A DNA stretch of 64,000 nucleotides, from contig JARCOQ010000017.1 in NCBI GenBank assembly GCA_029207755.1, positions 3,670,945 to 3,734,944 on the forward strand, in the 5' to 3' direction. Within the stretch, counting starts at the first letter, position 1. Every line of letters begins with the position of its first letter. The position numbers and the translations under genes are program-made. The stretch comes from Chamaea fasciata. Lineage: Eukaryota; Chordata; Aves; Passeriformes; Sylviidae. The notes under the pieces were generated by a model, which ran no database searches, was not told the DNA's origin, and was given only the letters and a program-made list of their open reading frames with translations. This document shows, piece after piece, positions 12,001 to 23,130 of the stretch.

Positions 12001-15000
12001 CTAAAGGTCAGTCTTGTCAGTCCCCTGGGAAATGAAAATAATTCTCTTATCATCCACACTGGTGGGAAAGTTTCCATCTGAACAACCCAGCATGCATTCA
12101 GTGTTGTGAAACAGCACAGCGATTTTCAGCTGGCTTTGAACTTCGTGTTTAAATACTGCAGAGAGAGTATTGAGCATAAGTAGAATAGATTTTCCTCTCT
12201 GTTTTGGCATTTGAGAAATGAAGCTCTCAATTCAGCCATTTCTTCCTGTGTGGTGTCAGTGCATTTCTGTGTTTTCCTCTTGGCTCTTGGGGTTTGGCTT
12301 TGTTGTTTCGCTGTTCGTGTTTTGGGTTTTTTTTTCTTCCTTTGCCATTTTGCAATTTTTTTTTTTTTCCCTCTTTGCTCTCACGGCAATGTGAATCACA
12401 GAAAGACACTGGGGTGTTTTCTTGCTGACTGGTGAGGTCTGTGTGCTGTGCTTTCACAGAAGATGGTGTGCCACGGAGAACACACTTACCTCTTTGCCCA
12501 GTCCATGATGTCCATCCTGGCCCAGGAGGAGCAGGGCGGCTCCGCCGTCCGAAGGATCGCGCAGGAGGTGCAGCGATACGCCCACGAGAAGTGAGTGCCA
12601 GCTCTGGGCTCAGGGAGGTGGAACCCACCACAGGCTGTAAGCTCTGCTGGCTTTTGCTCCTTCTTGGTCACCTTTCACCAGCAAAAGGAGAGATTTTAGG
12701 TGCAGCAGAGCAGTTCTTGTAGCAGGGCTTGAAGTTGTGGAACAGCAGAAAAGTTCAGTGTCCTGTACCAGAGAGACCTGCAGAGAAACTGGAAAAGTTG
12801 AAGTTTCTGTTTTGTTTTTGTTTGGTTTTTTTGTGTTTTTTTTTTTACTTGAAGTTTCTGTCTATTAAGAAATACCTATTTTTATTTTTCTATTAACATT
12901 TTGGAAATTATCAAGGCAAACACAGGCCTATTTCTGTAATTACCCTAAGGCATTACATTCTGTAGAATATGTCCTGTTGACTCAGTGAGGCTTCATCTGA
13001 AATGTCTGAATTAAGAAAATAAGTCACTGTGTGTGTTTGCTCTTCCTGCAGAGGCCACGATGCCAGTCAGATCACCTTAGCACTGGGTACTGCAGCCTCC
13101 TACCCCAGAGCTTGCCAGGCTCTGGGGGCAATGCTGTCCAAAGGAGCTCTGAATCCAGCAGATATCACTGTCCTCTTCAAAATGTTTACAAGCATGGACC
13201 CACCTCCAGTAGAACTGGTCAGTATTTACCTGTGTGTAACCTCTGAAACTTATTTCTGTTACAGTAGCACTTGGAAATGCGGTGCCTTGTGCCAAGTGTT
13301 GTATGGACACAAAAATTAAATTAGCACTCACTTGTCCATCTGTAATTGTAAGTGATGTTTAAAAGTGAGGCTGCTACTTGTATTCTGGTTTGCATTAGCT
13401 TCATGGTACTTTTGTTGGGGTTTTTTAATCATTGCAAGTTGTGGCTTTACATATAACTAAATTAAAGGACTTTTCCATAGGAAATAAAGATTGCAAGGAA
13501 CTAAGTCTTTAAACAAACAAACAAAAAGAAATCTGGAAAAAAAAATCCTTGCCCACTTTAGCAGTTTGTTATAAGCAGGCCTGCATTTTACATTTCTCAC
13601 TGCATTATTCTAACATGGGTTTTGGTAAGAAAAGGCAAGATTTTGTGCGTTAGCAATATGGTCTGTAACTGATTCCTTTTTTCTTTCAAAAGTCTGGGTC
13701 TTTTCAGAAAACTGTTTAATATACTCTTAAAGGAAAATGCATTATCTTGTTCTATGTAAGGTATATCAGGTGCAAAAACTCCATTCTTAGTCACCTCTCA
13801 CGATTCTTAGGCTCTGATAAAATGTTCTTTCTCCTCACAGATTCGAGTGCCTGCATTTCTGGACCTCTTCATGCAGTCCTTATTTAAACCAGGCGCTAAG
13901 ATCAACCAGGATCACAAACATAAATATATCCACATACTGGCATATGCAGCTAGTGTTGTGGAGATGTGGAAAAAGGTAATGTTCACTTCTGTGAATAATA
14001 TTATTTTTACCTACAGCAGCCTGCCTGTGCTGAAGAAAATGTATGGTTGTGAAGTTCCTCAGTTTAAAATAGTATATTAAGCTTTTTTTACTTAGTTTAG
14101 TATGAAATGCTTCTGCCTCCAACTGAGGTAGATCCTGATGATCAAACAAAAGTCTGAGTGCACTGAGAATTAAATATTGCAAACGTCTTTGTACTTCAGC
14201 TCACTCGTAATTAATTCTTCTGAAACTTGCATGTGACTGTATTTTGAGACACTGGATGCAATCCTAGGCTTATTACAGGTTACAGCTCCTTTCCTTAAAT
14301 AACCAGACATCTGCAACTTTTGCATTCCAACTTCGCAATAATTTTGCAGAACAAGAGAGTCAGCATCAACAAGGATGAACTCAAGTCAACCTCAAAAGCC
14401 ATTGAAACTGTTCACAACCTGTGTTGCAATGAGAACAAAGGGGCATCAGAGCTGGTTGCAGAACTGAGCACTCTCTATCAGTGCATCAGGTGAGCAGAGA
14501 GGCTGGGAATCTCTCATGAGGACAGAAATCCTGTTTTTCACACACAACTTGTCCTCCTTGGGTGGCAGAACATGCTTTTCTGAAAATGATGGCAGATTAC
14601 TCGGGATTCCTAATAAAACTTCCATTTATTTTTCATGCTGCTGTGCTGAAGTGCTGTGTCTCTGTAGGTTCCCAGTGGTGGCCATGGGTGTGTTGAAGTG
14701 GGTGGACTGGACAGTGTCAGAGCCACGGTACTTCCAGCTGCAGACTGATCACACCCCAGTTCACCTGGCACTGCTGGATGAGGTAAGAGTGTCTGTAAAA
14801 CTTTGCTGCAGAGCAAAACCAGTTCTGATTCTTGTGTAACACCCAGTGCACTGAGTGCCTGTCATTTGCAGTAAGGCAGTAAATATGCAGGGATGAATCT
14901 GTTTAGAGTAAATTGTTTGGTTTTGTCAGCTCAGCGCTATTTACACCAGGAAAACTTGGGCGTCACAGAAAAAAATGATGGAATGCTTTTCTAGATGAAT

Positions 15001-16435
15001 TTCTGTCTGGAACTGAACATCCATGTAAACTTGTCTGGTGCCTTGTGTTTTAAATTGCGGTTCTGAGGAGCTCACTTTGCTGTGTTGTTTGCAGATCAGT
15101 ACATGCCATCAGCTGCTTCATCCCCAAGTTCTGCAACTTCTTGTCAAGCTCTTTGAAACAGAACATTCTCAGCTGGATGTCATGGAGCAGGTGATACTCA
15201 GAGGATTCTGAATACTGTTTTTTGTTACTTCACATTGGTCACTCTTACCCAGTTCAACAGCTTTTGCTCTCATGGCAGAGTTAATTTTGAAGTGGTTAAA
15301 ATGTAGTGTAGCAGATAATGAAAAAATTAATTAAATAAAATAGATTCTGAGAGCAAGTTCTAATGTGTTGGCTCTCCCCTCCCTTCTCCATCAGCTGGAG
15401 CTGAAGAAGACTCTCCTGGACAGGATGGTTCACTTGCTGAGCCGAGGGTACGTCCTGCCCGTTGTCAGCTACATCCGCAAATGCCTGGAGAAGCTGGACA
15501 CCGACATCTCGCTCATCAGATACTTTGTGACAGAGGTCAGCAGCAAAAACTGTTTACTGAAGTCTAGAGATCAAGGTTAAAATCAGCTCCATGTGTTTTG
15601 GATGGTCAGAACTACCTCAAGTTCGGGTCAGATTTTGAGCAGTGTCTCAGTGCTCACCAGGATGTGACTTGGTCCTACTGATCCTGACTTCTGGAAGTGA
15701 TAAGGTACTCAGTAGAGCACCCTGAGAATACATAATTAATTAATTACATTTGAGACCTCTTGTTCTCCATACAGCTCACTTGTATGCTTCCAAGACTGGT
15801 ATATGAATTAAATATTGTCCTTCCTCCCCCTGTAAGTGCAAGAATCATCAGGTTTTGTCTGCTGTTTCAGGTGCTCGATGTGATTGCTCCTCCTTATACC
15901 TCCGACTTTGTACAGCTTTTTCTCCCGATCTTGGAGAATGAAAGTATTGCAGGCACCATAAAAACAGAGGGTGAACATGATCCTGTCACGGAGTTCATAG
16001 GTAAGTCACATTTATTCCTTGCATACCTGCTTCCATTTGTGTGTTGCAACTTGCAAATAATGTTTAGGGGGAAGATTGCTAAATATAGGAATGCCTGCCA
16101 GCTATTTTCTCAGACAACTTCCCTTTCAGGGACCCAAACTGTTTAGCAATTTTCCTGTGATCAAGAATCTGTGGGCAGTAGTGAGGAAAGTGAAGATAAA
16201 TACTGCTTTTTGGGAACCAGCACTGCAGCAGGGAAAGGAGAGGAAGGAAAGTTGTCTGTCATAACATACTCCATCCTAAAACGAAGTCCAGGCCCTAAAA
16301 TCCTATTTACATAATGCAGAAATTCATATGCAAATATATAAATCAGAGACTCATAGGTAATGTACTGAACAGTGTCTTTTTTTTCCTCTCTCCTTTTAAG
16401 CACATTGCAAATCTAACTTTATTATGATGAACTAA
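8756..16435 (+). CDS. NELFCD: NELF-C/D, negative elongation factor subunit (TH1 family)
   Basis: This is the C/D subunit of the NELF complex, which with DSIF holds RNA polymerase II at promoter-proximal pauses in the nucleus. Fifteen exons join in frame to 583 aa: 8756-8821, 9247-9362, 9527-9636, 10468-10577, 10886-10993, 11555-11707, 12460-12590, 13052-13217, 13841-13975, 14350-14489, 14668-14782, 15095-15190, 15395-15535, 15871-16000, 16401-16435. All introns are GT-AG. The product is near-identical to human NELFCD from exon 2 onward (for example [19 protein letters not shown]), and its length matches (about 581-590 aa). The N-terminus is acidic (MEDADYF, then [10 protein letters not shown]). 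The rest is the helical TH1 fold without enzymatic motifs. The start sits in good Kozak context (gccATGg) and matches the shorter NELF-D start of mammals. The last exon codes only 11 residues and ends MMN. Confidence 0.97.
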
Positions 16436-17340
16436 GCAGTGGAAAACATCAAGAATGCAGCCAGAGCTCATGATCACTGCTTTGCCATGCTCTCCACCGG
16501 TGAGGTTCTACAAATGAGCAACAAAGCAGCAAAAAAAACCCCCAACAAAACCAACAAACCTAAAACAAGGAGGAAAAAGGCTGAAGGGCATTTTTGCTTG
16601 ACTTGCACGGTGACCTTGAAATTCTTATCAGAGGAGTGTTTGTGTTTCATATCAGACAACTGTTAATGACATTTGGAAAATGGAATGATACCAAAGGATT
16701 TTGTGTTGTTACACAAATCAGTATAAATCAATGTTCTGAAGAGTATGGATAGCAAGAAACAGATTTATTTGAAAGAATATTATTTTGGTTACTTGAAGAA
16801 TTTGTCACTGATTCATTGTGTGATAAAAAAATATGAAGAACAGGTAAGGCAATCCCTACTAAAAACACTTTGCAGATCTCTGAATAGGTCTTGAATGCTC
16901 TAGGCTATGATGTTGCAAGCTGTAAAAAACAGGAATTTGTGAGATTTGCTCTGTGCTGCAGAGAAGCCCTGATGGCTGTTCCTCCCCTTTGCATTATATT
17001 AGAATGCTAAATATCCTACATGAAAACAAAAAGCCTGTTTTGTGTAACACAAGAGTTGTAACAATCAAGGTTAGTTTTGTATTAAGAGATGAATTCTATG
17101 TGTGTATGTGTGTTACCTTTCAGAATCTATTTTTTGCTAAATAGATGCATCAGATGTTACTGGTAAGTTTCATTACCGTGTCATTACTGTCCCAAAATAT
17201 GAATGTGTGCCGAAATTTCATTACAGCTCCTTGTGGCTTTGTTTTTATACTTCTCTCTACTCTGTCCTGGCTAATGCCAAACAGTGGGAGATAAACCCAA
17301 CAATATAACTTACCTTTAAATAAAGGTGTTTGTTCTTTTC
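16436..17340 (+). other. NELFCD: Probable NELFCD 3' UTR
   Basis: This stretch follows the NELFCD stop codon and holds no recognisable coding exon. Its end is set by the AATAAA at 17,319 and the T/GT-rich sequence after it. Inferred from position only. Confidence 0.55.
17319..17324 (+). terminator. NELFCD: Candidate NELFCD poly(A) signal
   Basis: AATAAA is followed at once by a GT/T-rich downstream element (ggtgtttgttcttttcc), the usual cleavage-site layout. It would give a 3' UTR of about 0.9 kb. A second AATAAA at 18,064-18,069 could serve as a distal site. Confidence 0.55.
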
Positions 17341-18097
17341 CAGAGCTGTCTTTAGTTTCATTAATATCACTCATTCTCTTTGTTCATTGGGGCGGATTCC
17401 TCTTTACAGCCCTCACTTTTAAACAAACAAGTCATTTTCTTGAACAAACCAGCACTTTTTGCTTTTCCAAGCACATCTGTTTTCTGAAGAACCTTTCTAA
17501 AAGACACTGAAAGTCTTTTATGTCCAGCTGGATGCAAATTTAAAAAGGAAAGCACCTGAAAAGGGCAAAAGTTGCTTTTGTAGAGACTGTTTTGAACTTT
17601 CTTGCTTATCTTTAAATAGGTTTACTATTATTCCAGCTAACTCTCACCATTTAAAACTTGCATGACACCTAGTCTTCATAATTTAAGTAAATTGTAGAAT
17701 TAACAACAGAAATGATTCAGCTTGTGGAGAATTAATTTAGGATAGAGCCCTGTACAAGCTCTTGGTGACAACCAAGAGCAGTTTCCTCTTTGTCCACTGC
17801 AGTTTTGCCAGCAGTTTAAATAAGGTTTATTTTTACTTTCCTGTGTTCAGCTTGGTATCACTTCCTCTAAACAGTTCCTCTGCACTGAGTCCTGTAGATG
17901 ATTTTTAACTTGTTAAACCCTTTGTGATCCTGTTCATACCCAATTGTTTGAACCAGCATCGTTGCTGTATAAACTTGTCCAGCAGACCTTTCACAAGAAA
18001 AAGACCAGTGAAAGCAGCACCATCCTGGTGGAGACAACCACATGTGTATGAATAAGCTCTTAAAATAAATACTCAGTCCTGTAAGAGAAAAAGTCTG

Positions 18098-18103
18098 TTT
18101 ATT
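18098..18103 (-). terminator. CTSZ: Candidate CTSZ poly(A) signal
   Basis: TTTATT on the plus strand is AATAAA on the minus strand, about 740 nt after the CTSZ stop codon. It is the first canonical signal I see in that direction. It lies about 0.8 kb from the NELFCD signal, so the two genes converge closely. Confidence 0.5.
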
Positions 18104-18839
18104 AAATGCAGTTAGCAATGCCAGGTAGTAACATTGGATTTGTCATGGCAAATCATGGCACTGATTTGTCATACTAGTGAGGAATTCTGGGTTATGGCAA
18201 TTTATATTTTGCCTCTTTAGGAAAAAAAAAAAGGGGGCACAATCACATATTAAAGCAAGAAATTTGTGCAAAGACAAGACTAATTAGGTCGGAAGTGTTT
18301 AGACTGTCTTTTGCTCAAAGTAATTCCCATTATATAATTTTGGTGGATAAAAGGAACCTTGTTATTTGAGACTTCCAACACCACTGTTTCACCAGAAAGG
18401 CAACAGGGATTTTGGATTTATCCTCTCCAGACTTATCATGGCTTTTGCATCATTGCAACATGTTTGGTCAGTACTGTCACAGAACGTAAAAGAAGCTCTG
18501 GACCCAAATATTGAGTATACTTTTCCAGAACAGCTACATGATTTGTATTTTAAAAAAATAGATATTTACACATAGAGGTTCTGTGATTCAGTCAGTGTGA
18601 TTTTAATACTGTGCATCAAGGTAGACAGCTCCTTCATGAGTGAATTACTTCAAGATGTAAATAAAATCAGGGCAGTTCTGTATTTTTTGAAGGCATTGTG
18701 TGTTGCATCTGGGCTAATTTCACAGAACTGCCTGATGGTGTTGAACTGTGAAAGAGTCTTAGGCTGTTACTCTTTAAACAAAAGGAGGTTGTGCTGGGAA
18801 GCTTCCAAACCAAGTACCTAAACAAAAAGCTGTAGCACG

Positions 18840-21800
18840 TCAAGGCAGTATAGGATCTCCATATGCACAGTCCTCTTCAATAGCCAGATTGTAGTCTGCT
18901 CCTCTTCCACCCTTATAGGCACTGGTCACAATCCTCAGCCACCCTCTTTCACCCTGTAAAGGATTTAATTTGCATTGCAAATTAGGAAACACAACTATAG
19001 GAATTTTATGGTGGTGAGTCTGTTCTGTCTGCCAAATATAAGTGATTTAAGGGAATGGAGGAATTCACTTTAGCTGAAGTGTAACCCTGGAGTCATGGGG
19101 CCACCTGCTTTGGTGGATTTGCATCCCACTCATCCAGTCCAGCTACGTGACTTGATCTTTGCCTACAACTAACAGCAACCTCCACTTGCCCGTAACAGGA
19201 GCTGCACATCCTTGAAAGGAAGAATTTGGGATAAGAGCTGACATTACTCACGTAGCTTCAGCCAAATATCCTGGTCTACAGATTAGCTGGGTGTCATTTT
19301 TAAACTGTTAGTCTAGTTCAAAGAAAGTTTCAGTTCTATATCCACAGGCTGCAGTTCTGCACAAGTGACAACCCCCACCCTCCCTCCAAAGCCAGGAGTG
19401 TGTTCCCAGGTCTCCTTACCCAGGGCTCCCCCCAGGAGTTACGAACTATCCAATATTCTGTCCCATTTTCCACGCCCCAGCCAGCCACAGACACGATGTG
19501 ATTCACTGTAGGTGAGGGGTTGTACTCCGTGTACAGTCCCCCTGTGTAGGCATCCAGCTTTTCAGTAGCCATTATGCCACAGCTGGAAGAAAAGAGAGAG
19601 AAGGTTTTATACAAGGGGATCAGGGGCCTGGCTAAAAACCAACTGGTTTTCTTGCATTTTGAATTCTGATCTCAGTTTATGTACAAACTAAAGTCTGCAT
19701 GTTAGTGCAGAGCTGCTGATACGTTTTCACTCTAGCATGTACACTGAGTTTCATGTCTCTATTTTTTACCTAATTGGTCCATTAGTGTAGATTTCTGCCA
19801 TCATTTTTTCTCTTCCACTGACAGACCCATAGTCAGCGACCTTCCAGAGAGTGTAGTTCTTGATCACGTGGCATTCTCCAAAAGTGACACAAGTTCCACA
19901 CTGGTTGAACTTCTTACACTCTGTAACAAACAGCAGTGAGATTACCACTGGAGATCATCTGCAGAAAGGTGCTTTTCTTCAAGTGAAGTGATTGTAAGAC
20001 ACTGAGTTTTTATAATTTGAGGCAGATATTAATAACTTCAGAGTAATTATTAATACATATTCTCTCTGGTGAACTCCAATTATTTTCTGGAAACCACATT
20101 TAAAGTCCCTATTATCACCACTTACTGTTCTTTACTTCACAGGTATAAATACTTTGTCGAGGACATAGACAAACCATTCCAGTCATACATGACCAGCCAA
20201 AGGTTAAATTTCTCCTTTGGTCAGCTTGAGGTGACACTTGCAAATATTTCAGTACATTAGAGATTGTGTGTCACAGATTTAAGAGATAAAGTTAAAACAA
20301 TTCAGCTGTGCAAACTTGCCTGAGCATGATTTGGTGCTACACTGTCTGCCTGGGGTAGGAGACACACACAGGCCCAGAATGAAAACCTGTTCTGTCAGTC
20401 AAACAGCAAGAAACCCAAGACTTTTTTTTTTATTTTTTTAAGATCTGCTAAACCTGGGAAGAAATCCCACAGCAAAGCAGAGACAGCCTTACTTTGATCC
20501 TTGGCTTGGTAGTTGTTGCAGGTCTCGTCGGGGATGCCGTGGTCGTGGGCGTACATCCAGACCCCGGAGTGGTCCCCGCCCTCGCAGGAGCCGGCGTCGG
20601 CACAGTCGATGACATTCTGGACGGACAGGTAGGCAGAGGGCCAAGCACCTTTCCTCTTGATGTTGATTCGGTCTGGAAAGGTAAAAAACAGGGTTTTGCT
20701 ACTGGAATACGTGGGTGGCTACACATTGCATCTGGTTTAGAAACTGTCACCTCTTCATTGAACCTGTAACTGTTTGCAGACAGCAGCACTTGTGGTTGGA
20801 AAAGCCTCTGCTGTCTGCAGTGGGGAACACAGCATGACCCAATTCAAACCCAAGGCTGAGTTATTACTGTGGGTTTCCATTAGGAGGGGTTTTTCCCATT
20901 AAAAACTCAGCAAAAACGTGCAGATGAGCAAGATCTGTCTAAAGCGTTGAAGAGCCCTAGACCTTTAATTTAAGCCACAGTTTCTGAAAACTTCAAGATG
21001 TTTCCTGACTTTGACAGCGAAGAGTTTTCAAATACACATCATAAAAACAACTCAGACCAGCATCTTTTACAGCAGTAGAGATCTGTGTATAAGCCCATAC
21101 ATAAACATAATCCCACGGAGCCCAGGCTGCTGGCTCTGTGAGACAGTCTTAATGCACGAGAAAGCTTTCAGAGGTATCTCCTTGCTGTTACATCAGCATC
21201 TCATTGTTATCCTGCCATCTCAGACAGGCACCACCCCTCTGCTGCCTTATATTCTCAGAAACAATGAACTTACTTGGCAGAAAAGCTTCCTGATGAGTAT
21301 TTATAAACTGCTTCTCTGCATTAACAGTCTTAATGTGCAAACCACTGCTTCCCCTTGACTAAGAAAAAAGCTGATAGGAAGATTCCTGCTGAAATCAGAC
21401 TTGTGTGTCTGCTGTGGTGGTCAGTCCATTGTAATGACAGGGCTCCTGTAGCAAACACCCCACGAGAGGCAATTTCTTTCATTTCCTCATTCACATCACG
21501 GCTGGAGAGCCCCTTCTGTAGTGCCACAGGCTGAGGTACCAGAAAGGGGAAGGAGACCTGACAACCCTTTTGCATCTGCTGCTGCTACCAGCACACTCCG
21601 AGGGGAGGGCAGAAAGCCCAGCTCTTACCCCAGGACCTAAAGAGCACTTTGGGAAGAGCAATGGCCACATTCCTTCTGCAAACAGGAATTTTGCAGACAC
21701 CACACACCAGTGTTCCCCCGTTGCTGCCTTTGGATAAGGTGGAGACAGCCACACTCTGCTTGCTTTTTCTATTGAAACCAACCCTCCTTGCCTTCAGCTT

Positions 21801-22949
21801 GGGCATTCCCACTGTTCTGGTGTATTCACAGACACCTCAGCCTCAGTTTTTCTGCGTTAGTCACTGCAGTGATTTAGCACCTTACACCAGCTGTCAGTAA
21901 GCTGAAGCTAAACTTCCTTTACTCCTCGAAAACCGCTGATTCCAGCGGGGAGCCAGCCCGGCGGGTGAGCCCCAGCCTACCTGCCAAGGCGCTGGTGCTG
22001 CCGTGGGCCCAGCAGGACCCGCAGTACTGGGGGATGTGCTGGTTCCGAGTGGTGCTGGCGTAATTCACCCCATTGACGTTCCTCCAGTCCCAGCTCTGCG
22101 GCAGCGCCGACACGTCCAGGTACTCGTGCGGGCGGGGGTAGGTCCTGCGGGGGGACGGGGACGGGGAGGTAGAGCCGGCGTTCCCCGGAGCAGGACGGGC
22201 GGGGGTTATTAACAAAAAAACAAACAAACAAACAACAAACAAACAAACAAAACCACACGGCTTTCACCGAATTTCTTAACGATGCCGCAACTGTCCGGCG
22301 GGGTCACGTGACCGCGGCGTGACCGCTCCGGCCCCGAAGTCTCGTGACCGCCCCCCCCCCAACCCCGGCAGGGCCGGACCGGACCCGGACCCCCCCGGGC
22401 ATCCCCGAACCCCCCGGGCACCCCCGAACCCCCCCGGGCATCCCCGAACCCCCCCGGGCACCCCCGAACCCCCCCGGGCACCCCCGAACCCCCCCCGGGC
22501 ACCCCCGAACCCCCCCGGGCACCCCCGAACCCCCCCCGGGCATCCCCGGACCCCCCCCGGGCACCCCCGAACCCCCCCCGGGCACCCCCGAACCCCCCCC
22601 CGGGCATCCCCGAACCCCCCCGGGCATCCCCGAACCCCCCGGGCACCCCCGAACCCCCCCCGGGCACCCCCGAACCCCCCCGGGCACCCCCGAACCACCC
22701 CAAGCCCCGGCCGTGCCTGCCCAGCCCTTCCCCAGCGCTTCTCCCCGCCGTGCAGCCGGGAACGTGAGCCGGGAGCGGCCCCGTGAGGGGACGAGGGGCC
22801 GGAGCTCACCTGAGGCCGGGCGCCTTTCTCGCGGCCGGTTTGTAGCAGTGCTGCCCTTCCCTGAAGTAGAGCCCGGCGCGGGCGGGCGGGCAGAGGCAGC
22901 CGCAGAGCAGCAGCAGGAGCGGGCTGAGGGGCTGCAGCAGCGTGGCCAT
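18840..22949 (-). CDS. CTSZ: Cathepsin Z (cathepsin X), papain-family carboxypeptidase
   Basis: A lysosomal cysteine protease that removes single C-terminal residues. Six exons (minus strand, 5' to 3') join to 303 aa, the human length: 22810-22949, 21981-22144, 20493-20672, 19770-19920, 19420-19582, 18840-18953. Residues 1-25 form a Leu/Cys-rich signal peptide ending PPARA. The short propeptide ([10 protein letters not shown]) keeps the Cys at 35. The mature enzyme begins near LPQSWDWRN (residue 61). The HIP mini-loop that marks cathepsin X is at 83-85, the catalytic Cys91 is in CGSCWAH, His240 in [11 protein letters not shown], and Asn260 in RNSWGEPW. The NYT glycosylation site is kept at 183. 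The human propeptide RGD is absent: the equivalent stretch reads KAPGLR. All introns are GT-AG. Intron 1 holds a minisatellite. Confidence 0.97.
22211..22253. repeat. (AAAC)n microsatellite in CTSZ intron 1
   Basis: About 43 bp of AAAC/AAC units on the plus strand, just upstream (in transcript sense) of CTSZ exon 2. Read on the transcript strand it is GTTT-rich and could merge with the polypyrimidine tract before that exon. Confidence 0.85.
22389..22697. repeat. GC-rich 19-21 bp minisatellite in CTSZ intron 1
   Basis: About 15-16 tandem copies of a unit like CCCCCCGGGCACCCCCGAA, varying in the length of the C run (6-9) and in CAC versus CAT. It lies in intron 1 of CTSZ, between exon 2 (22,144) and exon 1 (22,810). 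On the transcribed-RNA sense (minus) strand every unit has several G runs, so the pre-mRNA could form G-quadruplexes. The long open frames seen here in several registers (Gly/Arg-rich or Pro-rich) are products of the repeat and not genes. Confidence 0.9.
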
Positions 22950-23130
22950 GCCGGGACGGCGGCGGCTCCGGGACGCGGCCGGCGGCGCGGGCTGAGGGCG
23001 GCGGGAGGGCCGGGCCGGGCCGGGCCGGGCGGGGCCGCGCTCACCTGCGGCGGGCGGGGACAGCGGGACACGGCTCCTGGGTCTGTGCCGGGAGCGCCCA
23101 GGGCCGGCCCATGGATCTCTTGGGGACGAG
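22700..23130 (-). promoter_or_regulatory. CTSZ: CpG-island promoter of CTSZ
   Basis: Dense CpG sequence covers exon 1 and about 180 bp upstream, including a short (GGGCC)n run near 23,008-23,030. No TATA box is seen. The start of transcription is not resolved. Confidence 0.65.
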
